In this document: in pieces, positions 24,559 through 28,784 of the stretch
Layout of the letters: each line of letters begins with the position of its first letter
Numbering within the stretch: the first letter of the stretch is position 1
NCBI GenBank assembly: GCA_900752545.1
Contig: CAADVS010000005.1
Location: forward strand, 1-28,784
Origin: an uncultured Collinsella sp.
GTDB lineage: Bacteria > Actinomycetota > Coriobacteriia > Coriobacteriales > Coriobacteriaceae
Reading direction: 5' to 3'
Length of the DNA: 28,784 nucleotides
Notes under the pieces: model-generated
What the model saw: the letters and a program-made list of their open reading frames with translations, nothing else
Database searches by the model: none
What the model was told of the DNA's origin: nothing
Position numbers and translations under genes: made by a program

Positions 24559-25224
24559 GTGGCTTGTAAGGTATTAGTGGTCTGCGGCTCGCCCGTGGTT
24601 GCGAGCGCGGATCTGTTGCGTAGGCTAGCGGGGGAGTGCGACCACGTTGTCGCCGTGGATCGCGGGTTCGACGCGCTGCTGGGCGCTGACCTGGGCTGCG
24701 ACGTGTATGTGGGGGATGCCGACACGGTGAGTGATGCGGGCCGCGCGTTGGTCGATGCCGCCACCGACTTTGAAGTTGAGCGTCACGACCCGTACAAGGA
24801 CTATACCGATCTGGCGCTGGCGCTCGATTCCGTCCGCCGTCGCTGGCCTGGTGCCGAAGTGGTTGCGACCTGCGCCACCGGCGGCCGTCCGGATATGGCG
24901 CTTTCCGTACTGGGGCTGCTCGCAGGCTACGAGGATGCCCCTGTCTGGATTGCCGAGGACAAGGTGGTCTCCCGCATCCTTCGCGCAGGAGAATCGTGGA
25001 CCATCGAAGGTGCCGAGGGCAAGACGTTTTCCATCATCGCCATAGCGCCTGGGACGGTGGCAACCGAGCACGGCCTAGAGTGGGAACTAGATCACGCTTC
25101 GTTAGGCCTACTAGCCGACACGGGCATCAGCAACGTCGTCAGGTCAACAGCCACGATCCAAGTCCATCAAGGCGTCGCAATCGGTTATTTGCTGCATCAG
25201 GGTTTTATCGGGACGGTGGGTTAA
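24559..25224 (+). CDS. Thiamine pyrophosphokinase
   Basis: This enzyme transfers diphosphate from ATP to thiamine, giving thiamine diphosphate. The 221-residue product resembles the family in VAVDRGFDALL, YVGDADTVS (family GDxDS), YKDYTDLALAL at 79-89 (family KDxTD), GGRPDM at 108-113 (family GGRxDH) and GLEWELD...GISN near the C-terminus. The aspartates that bind metal and diphosphate are present, though the usual histidine after GGRxD is replaced by methionine. The start is GTG at 24559 with GAGGG very close upstream, so the exact start is less certain. It is likely cotranscribed with the HAD gene, nine bases upstream. A strong hairpin ends the unit. Confidence 0.9.
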   Translation: MACKVLVVCGSPVVASADLLRRLAGECDHVVAVDRGFDALLGADLGCDVYVGDADTVSDAGRALVDAATDFEVERHDPYKDYTDLALALDSVRRRWPGAEVVATCATGGRPDMALSVLGLLAGYEDAPVWIAEDKVVSRILRAGESWTIEGAEGKTFSIIAIAPGTVATEHGLEWELDHASLGLLADTGISNVVRSTATIQVHQGVAIGYLLHQGFIGTVG

Positions 25225-25259
25225 TTGACTGATTTTGCCGAAGTCAAAATCAGTCAATT
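25223..25259 (+). terminator. Hairpin terminator of the HAD-thiamine kinase unit
   Basis: A 15-bp perfect stem (25223-25237 with 25245-25259) and a 7-base loop overlap the stop codon of the thiamine kinase gene. The T-run after it is short. Confidence 0.7.
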
Positions 25260-25307
25260 CAGCCCCGTCCCAGGAAAACCCGTAAGAAAAGTTTCAACAA
25301 AAACCTC

Positions 25308-25336
25308 TTGCATCAAAGAAAGTCTTCCCCTATAGT
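25308..25336 (+). promoter_or_regulatory. Promoter of tRNA-Ala
   Basis: TTGCAT (25308-25313) and TATAGT (25331-25336) are spaced by 17 bases and lie 14 bases before the tRNA, close to the sigma-70 consensus. Confidence 0.75.
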
Positions 25337-25349
25337 ATCTCCTCGTCAC

Positions 25350-25425
25350 GGGGGCGTAGCTCAGCTGGGAGAGCGCTTGACTGGCAGTCAAGAGGTCAGG
25401 GGTTCGATCCCCCTCGTCTCCACCA
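25350..25425 (+). tRNA. tRNA-Ala (GGC anticodon)
   Basis: The 76-base sequence folds as a cloverleaf. The acceptor stem is gggggcg with cgtctcc, then discriminator A and an encoded CCA. The D arm is agctcagctgggagagc, and the anticodon stem cttga/tcaag encloses ctggcag, with anticodon GGC. The T arm is cagggg-ttcgatc-cccctc in outline. The third acceptor pair is G-U, the main identity element of alanine tRNAs. The gene has its own promoter and terminator. Confidence 0.97.
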
Positions 25426-25436
25426 TCGTGAATGCA

Positions 25437-25466
25437 AAGGCCTTCGGTATTCCGAAGGCCTTTTTT
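25437..25466 (+). terminator. Terminator of tRNA-Ala
   Basis: An 11-bp stem (aaggccttcgg at 25437-25447 with its complement at 25452-25462), loop tatt, ends in TTTTTT. It is a strong intrinsic terminator 11 bases after the tRNA. Confidence 0.9.
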
Positions 25467-25734
25467 CATGCCAAAATACCTTGCGCCGCAAACCCCTCCT
25501 ACGCCAACAAAAAGTTGCACAATTTATTTCACATGTCTGTACATAGTTTGTTGGCCAAACGCGATTATCAGTGTAGATCGCCGTTCCATTTGGGCTTCAG
25601 GAACGCGCCTAATCACCGTTAGCATCCCATTAACCTGCATCAACGTGAACAACATCCCAAAACAACCCCCTTGAACACGCTAAATGAACGATATGTTGTC
25701 CACCACAAGCCAAATCAGTTTCGCTACCAGCTTG

Positions 25735-25743
25735 TGCTAGGAT
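25735..25743 (+). promoter_or_regulatory. Possible extended -10 promoter of the polysaccharide operon
   Basis: TGC-TAGGAT is an extended -10 box. The -35 position (TCAGTT at 25715-25720, 17 bases upstream) is weak. If used, the transcript has a leader of about 460 bases before the first gene. Confidence 0.35.
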
Positions 25744-26114
25744 ACCTAACGTTACATGAGTTCAACTGTGCTCGCGGCTCCAGCAAGTCGCAAAACGCAG
25801 GGTCGATCAGCATCCGGCCGTAACGGCGGTGCCAGAAACACCATGAGCTCCAATAAAGATGTCATGCGCGAGTTTGTACTTGCTTATGCGGCTATTTATA
25901 GGTTCGTTTTAGGTAGTTCAATAAGTTGCTATGGCAAACCACGGCAGTCCTTCAGCTGTTTGCGTGCGGTCCAGTTTTGAAATCACTTGACCGGCTCGCA
26001 CGCAGTCAGCTGAGGTTGCAGGCATTCTTGCGATACGTGTCTGTGACCTCAGCGCTGCATTTATACATACCGTTCACGGTGGGGCAGAGCCACGTGCTTG
26101 TCTAACTGGGCTCA

Positions 26115-26173
26115 GGGTTTGAATATGGAGCGCCTTCGCGCACAAGCGCCCTGGCGAAGCCATACCCAAACCC
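26115..26173 (+). promoter_or_regulatory. Large leader hairpin, candidate antiterminator-loading RNA element
   Basis: Arms gggtttgaatatgg (26115-26128) and ccatacccaaaccc (26160-26173) pair at 12 of 14 positions. A 5-base bulge agcgc is followed by an inner stem cttcgc/gcgaag (26134-26139 with 26154-26159) around a 14-base loop. It ends 23 bases before the ribosome site of a NusG paralog. LoaP proteins are known to bind an RNA hairpin in the leader of their own operon, so this is a reasonable candidate. Confidence 0.5.
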
Positions 26174-26210
26174 CGTGAGCCACACGTAAGACAGCAAGGG
26201 GGTGGTGCTC

Positions 26211-26756
26211 GTGTGGTATGTAATCCAGGTCATTAACGGTCGCGAAGACGTAATGCGCGAGCGCATCGAGCGTGTGGTGCCAGCGGGCGCCATGCAGGAG
26301 CTCTTCTATCCCCAATATCAAACCGAAATCAAGGTACACGGCGAGTGGGTCAACACGACTAAGCCGCTGTTCCCCGGTTATCTCATCTGCGATACGGCGG
26401 TCCCCCGCACCGTGCAACAGTATCTGCTGCGTATGGACGACTTTGCTCGGGTGTTATCCCAGGATGGTCAGTTTGTGCCGCTGGCGAAAGAAGAGACCCA
26501 GCTCATTGGCAGTTTTACCAATAGGGGAGACCGCGTAGTGCCCATGAGCGAGGCCTTAAAAGATGGCGATCAGGTCGTAGTAACGGCAGGTCCGCTGCTG
26601 GGCCACGAAGGTCTTATCAAAACCATTAACAGACGCAAGAGCACGGCTTATTTGGAGCTCGATCTATGTGGCCGACGCGTAACCACCCGTGTTGGCCTTG
26701 CAGTGCTTTCAAACGAGCAGCGCGTCATGCGCAACCTCAATAAGGCAACCGCCTAG
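26211..26756 (+). CDS. Specialised NusG paralog, LoaP/UpxY-type antitermination factor
   Basis: This 181-residue protein starts MWYVIQVINGRE, typical of the NGN domain of specialised NusG proteins. Residues about 1-105 are the NGN domain (FYPQYQTEIKVHGEW, KPLFPGYLICDT). Residues about 118-172 are a KOW domain (LKDGDQVVVTAGPLLGHEG). Such proteins bind RNA polymerase at particular operons and suppress termination, often in long capsule or natural-product operons; they usually lie first in the operon they control. The GTG at 26211 is chosen because AAGGGGG lies eight bases upstream and the family starts at this residue; GTG codons at 26202 and 26205 overlap that site. It lies after a long hairpin-rich leader and just before polysaccharide genes. 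Confidence 0.9.
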   Translation: MWYVIQVINGREDVMRERIERVVPAGAMQELFYPQYQTEIKVHGEWVNTTKPLFPGYLICDTAVPRTVQQYLLRMDDFARVLSQDGQFVPLAKEETQLIGSFTNRGDRVVPMSEALKDGDQVVVTAGPLLGHEGLIKTINRRKSTAYLELDLCGRRVTTRVGLAVLSNEQRVMRNLNKATA

Positions 26757-26788
26757 CTGCTGGCAATTGCTTCTAAGGACAGAGAGGA

Positions 26789-26803
26789 TCCTCGACCCGA
26801 GGA
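26789..26803 (+). promoter_or_regulatory. Hairpin covering the ribosome site of the sugar transferase gene
   Basis: TCCTCG (26789-26794) pairs with CGAGGA (26798-26803) around a 3-base loop. The right arm contains the GAGGA ribosome site for the ATG at 26808, so this small hairpin could restrict translation start. Confidence 0.5.
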
Positions 26804-26807
26804 CGAA

Positions 26808-27641
26808 ATGTTGAAAGAGAACGTGTTGGATAATACAGAATGTGAAACGGATGCGCCCGTTGGTACGGCACTGATTTATCAAGCCATGGATCGGCAGGAA
26901 CCCTCTCAGACCCATGTGGCGAAGGAATTTCCACCTCCTGTCGAGAACCCTGCTCCAGCGCAAGGTTTCGTGGCACCGAGAAGCTATAGGGCTCCCGCCG
27001 CAGATCCCAAGGCTGCCGCCCCCAAGAAAGGTGGGTCTGCCTATTTTGCCTTCAAGCGAGCTTTCGACATCGTTTTTTCTGCTGCGGTCTGCGCGGTTTT
27101 GGCCGTCCCCGTTGTAGCTGCATGCGTCGCCATTGAGATTGACTCTCCCGGAAAGCCGTTCTTCCGTCAAGAGCGAGTTGGTAAGGGTGGAAAGCCTATC
27201 TATATCTTCAAACTCCGCACCATGGTCTCTGACGCTCACGAACACCCTGAGAAATACATGACTCCCGATCAGCTGGCGCAATGGCAGCGCGAACAGAAGG
27301 TTGACGATGATCCCCGAATCACGCGTGTAGGCCGCTTTCTTCGCCGCACTTCGTTGGACGAACTTCCTCAATTCATTAACGTTCTCTCGGGTGATTTATC
27401 CGTCATTGGCCCTCGTCCCGTAACACTTGAGGAAACGTATGAATACGGCGATGCACGCGATGAGGTGCTCGCATGTAAGCCTGGCATCACCGGTTGGTGG
27501 GCTGCGACTGACCGCAACGAATCCACGTGGAGAAGTGGTCAGAGGCAAGCTCGTGAGCTCTTTTATGTGCGCCATCAGTCGCTCGGGTTGGATACCCGCG
27601 TGTTCGTAAAAACGTTCAAGGCGATGAGGAGGGGGAAGTAA
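26808..27641 (+). CDS. Sugar transferase (monotopic phosphoglycosyl transferase)
   Basis: This 277-residue protein is a bacterial sugar transferase of the WbaP/PglC core type, which moves a phosphosugar from a nucleotide sugar onto undecaprenyl phosphate at the inner membrane and so starts a polysaccharide repeat unit. Residues about 82-112 contain the membrane-embedded helix (KRAFDIVFSAAVCAVLAV...). Then come PFFRQERVGKGGKPIYIFKLRTM, the catalytic Asp184-Glu185 pair in SLDELPQ, LSGDLSVIGPRP, and KPGITGWWAATDRN. The first roughly 75 residues are a low-complexity Pro/Ala-rich extension without further membrane helices, so it is the short catalytic form with an unusual tail. GAGGA lies five bases upstream of the ATG, inside a small hairpin. 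Three bases separate its stop from the next gene. Confidence 0.94.
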   Translation: MLKENVLDNTECETDAPVGTALIYQAMDRQEPSQTHVAKEFPPPVENPAPAQGFVAPRSYRAPAADPKAAAPKKGGSAYFAFKRAFDIVFSAAVCAVLAVPVVAACVAIEIDSPGKPFFRQERVGKGGKPIYIFKLRTMVSDAHEHPEKYMTPDQLAQWQREQKVDDDPRITRVGRFLRRTSLDELPQFINVLSGDLSVIGPRPVTLEETYEYGDARDEVLACKPGITGWWAATDRNESTWRSGQRQARELFYVRHQSLGLDTRVFVKTFKAMRRGK

Positions 27642-27644
27642 CGT

Positions 27645-28415
27645 ATGACCGATTCTCCCCTGGTTTCAATCATTATGCCCCTCTACAATGCTGAGCCGTA
27701 TCTTGTCGAGACCTTCGACTCCGTTCTTTCTCAATCCTATAAAAACTGGGAGCTCATCGTGGTCGAAGATTGCTCTTCGGACGCATCTCTTCGACTTGCG
27801 AAGGAATACGAGAATAAGGATCGTCGTATCTCGGTTCACCCCAACGAGCACAACGTTGGTGCGGCTAAGTCGCGCAATACCGGTATCGAACACGTTTCCG
27901 GCGATTTCGTCGCGTTCATGGACGCCGATGACGCATGGCTTCCGGATAAACTTGATCACCAGCTTGCGTACATGCGGGATTGTGGTCTGGGGATGTGCTT
28001 CACCTCGTACGAGACCATTGAGTCTGACGGACAGCATAGGAATTACGTACACGTACCCAAGAGCATCAACTACGACGGTTTTCTCAAGAACACCGTGACC
28101 TGCAGCCATACCATCGCGTTCGACCTCTCGAAAATACCCCTGAGTCTTCTCGTTTGTCCCGATTTCGGGGATTCGTTCGATTTCCCTGAAGACATGGTCG
28201 TCTGGCTCCAGGTCCTCAAGAGCGGCGTTCCAGCCGGCGGCCTCGACGAGGTGCTTGCAAAGAACAGGAAACATAGCGGCTCCCGCTCCGCTAATAAATT
28301 CCGTGCAGTTTCCCGCACGTGGAACGCCTACCGAAAAGTGGAGAAGATAAACCCAGTCTATTCCGCGTATTGTCTGTTCTGGCAGCTGACGCACGCGGTG
28401 CTTAAAAGGATTTAG
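27645..28415 (+). CDS. Glycosyltransferase family 2
   Basis: The 256-residue product is a GT-A fold glycosyltransferase acting after the initiating sugar transferase. The start SPLVSIIMPLYNAEPYL is the nucleotide-sugar binding strand. VVEDCSSDAS and NVGAAKSRNTGIE are typical, and the metal-binding DxD lies at Asp93-Asp95 in FMDADDAW. The C-terminal part (FPEDMVVWLQVLKSG) contains the likely catalytic ED motif. No membrane segment is seen. GAGGAGGGGG precedes the ATG and overlaps the end of the previous gene, so translation is probably coupled. Donor and acceptor sugars cannot be predicted. Confidence 0.93.
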   Translation: MTDSPLVSIIMPLYNAEPYLVETFDSVLSQSYKNWELIVVEDCSSDASLRLAKEYENKDRRISVHPNEHNVGAAKSRNTGIEHVSGDFVAFMDADDAWLPDKLDHQLAYMRDCGLGMCFTSYETIESDGQHRNYVHVPKSINYDGFLKNTVTCSHTIAFDLSKIPLSLLVCPDFGDSFDFPEDMVVWLQVLKSGVPAGGLDEVLAKNRKHSGSRSANKFRAVSRTWNAYRKVEKINPVYSAYCLFWQLTHAVLKRI

Positions 28416-28427
28416 GATTGAGGCTGA

Positions 28428-28784
28428 ATGAGGATTCTATTTCTCTCGAACCTTGAGTTTGAGGGCTTCGCGGGCCCTACGTACTGTGTGCCTGCACTGA
28501 TCGGGGCCTTATCCGAACTCGAAGAGGTTGTCTGGTATAACATGAGACCTGTCGAACGCGAAGAATGGAGGGGTCTTCCCTTCTACAGGAACCCTAACGA
28601 CTTTGCTTTCGGCATTGAAGATTTCACCAGTCGAATCTGGCGCCCTGACCTAATCGTTTTCGAGGGCTTTTATGCGTTTCATCCCAACGCGACCCTCTTG
28701 GGCGTGCTGTCTTCGGGTATACCATATGTGATTGAGCCGCACTGCGCCCTCACGAGCGGAGACCAGGGGAAGAAAACCTTTAAG
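28428..28784 (+). CDS. Glycosyltransferase, GT4/GT-B type, 3' part missing
   Basis: An open frame of 119 codons runs from the ATG at 28428 to the window end. It starts MRILFLSNLEFEGFAGPTYCV, like the N-terminal Rossmann half of GT-B glycosyltransferases. It later reads WRPDLIVFEGFYAFHPNATLL and GIPYVIEPHCALTSGDQGKK, resembling the family 4 segment where an acceptor-side loop ends in a G-x-L-x motif. The nucleotide-sugar binding half is outside the window. It begins 12 bases after the previous stop, with a weak AGGATTGAGG ribosome region. The fold is fairly likely, the specific role unknown. Confidence 0.7.
   Translation, partial: MRILFLSNLEFEGFAGPTYCVPALIGALSELEEVVWYNMRPVEREEWRGLPFYRNPNDFAFGIEDFTSRIWRPDLIVFEGFYAFHPNATLLGVLSSGIPYVIEPHCALTSGDQGKKTFK

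Larger units (their letters stand above)
25467..26210 (+). other. Long region without a clear gene, probable structured leader of the polysaccharide operon
   Basis: About 740 bases lie between the tRNA terminator and the NusG-like gene. The first 270 show nothing recognisable and are AT-richer than the neighbours. A possible promoter lies at about 25735-25743. From there to 26210 is a potential untranslated leader of about 460 bases containing several hairpins: 25961-25968 with 25997-26004, 26009-26016 with 26046-26053, and the large one at 26115-26173. A 74-codon open frame at 25756-25980 has no ribosome site at its start and no recognisable features, so I do not call it. Confidence 0.5.

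Noticed and set aside
25350..25425. tRNA-Ala as the attachment site of a genomic island carrying the polysaccharide genes
   Set aside because: No integrase and no repeated tRNA 3' end is seen in the window. The downstream border is outside.
25756..25980. 74-codon open frame in the long gap before the NusG-like gene
   Set aside because: No ribosome site at the start, no recognisable domain, and it lies in a likely untranslated leader. It remains possible but unsupported.

Overview
The window looks like chromosomal DNA from a high-GC Coriobacteriia member, most likely Collinsella or a close relative (Actinomycetota). This placement is inferred from gene content and codon use: G/C-ending codons in most genes, a GlgC/GlgD pair of the Firmicutes type, and a gut-anaerobe style iron-sulfur serine dehydratase. 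No 16S gene is present to confirm it.

Left part (1-10161) is housekeeping. On the minus strand lie a partial L-serine dehydratase with fused beta, ACT and alpha domains, and metK. On the plus strand lie gltX, priA, def, fmt and rsmB. The gaps here carry three kinds of palindromic repeat: a two-copy element with complementary but diverged arms (875-995 and 7349-7485), a triple repeat of a 30-37 bp unit (2551-2685), and a third palindrome (10027-10093).

Middle part (10162-23528) is a minus-strand glycogen block transcribed glgB, glgP, glgC, glgD, glgA, then an amylase-glucanotransferase fusion gene and a small zinc-ribbon gene. Together these cover ADP-glucose synthesis, chain elongation, branching, phosphorolysis, and debranching or disproportionation. 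GlgA and GlgB both carry lysine/alanine/threonine-rich histone H1-like C-terminal tails (about 260 and 75 residues), which is unusual for these enzymes. A repeated GGTAAAAC-type motif occurs in the divergent region upstream of glgB and again upstream of the amylase fusion, suggesting one unidentified regulator for both.

Right part (23529-28784) on the plus strand holds a beta-phosphoglucomutase-like HAD phosphatase, a thiamine pyrophosphokinase and a tRNA-Ala(GGC) with a clear promoter and terminator. After that comes a 785 bp stretch without a convincing gene that appears to be a long structured leader. It precedes a specialised NusG paralog (LoaP/UpxY type), a phosphoglycosyl transferase, a GT2 glycosyltransferase and the start of a GT4-like glycosyltransferase. 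This is the beginning of a surface polysaccharide operon, probably controlled by processive antitermination.

The most interesting signals are the histone-like tails on the glycogen enzymes, the covarying intergenic element, the shared glycogen operator motif, and the structured leader before the NusG paralog.
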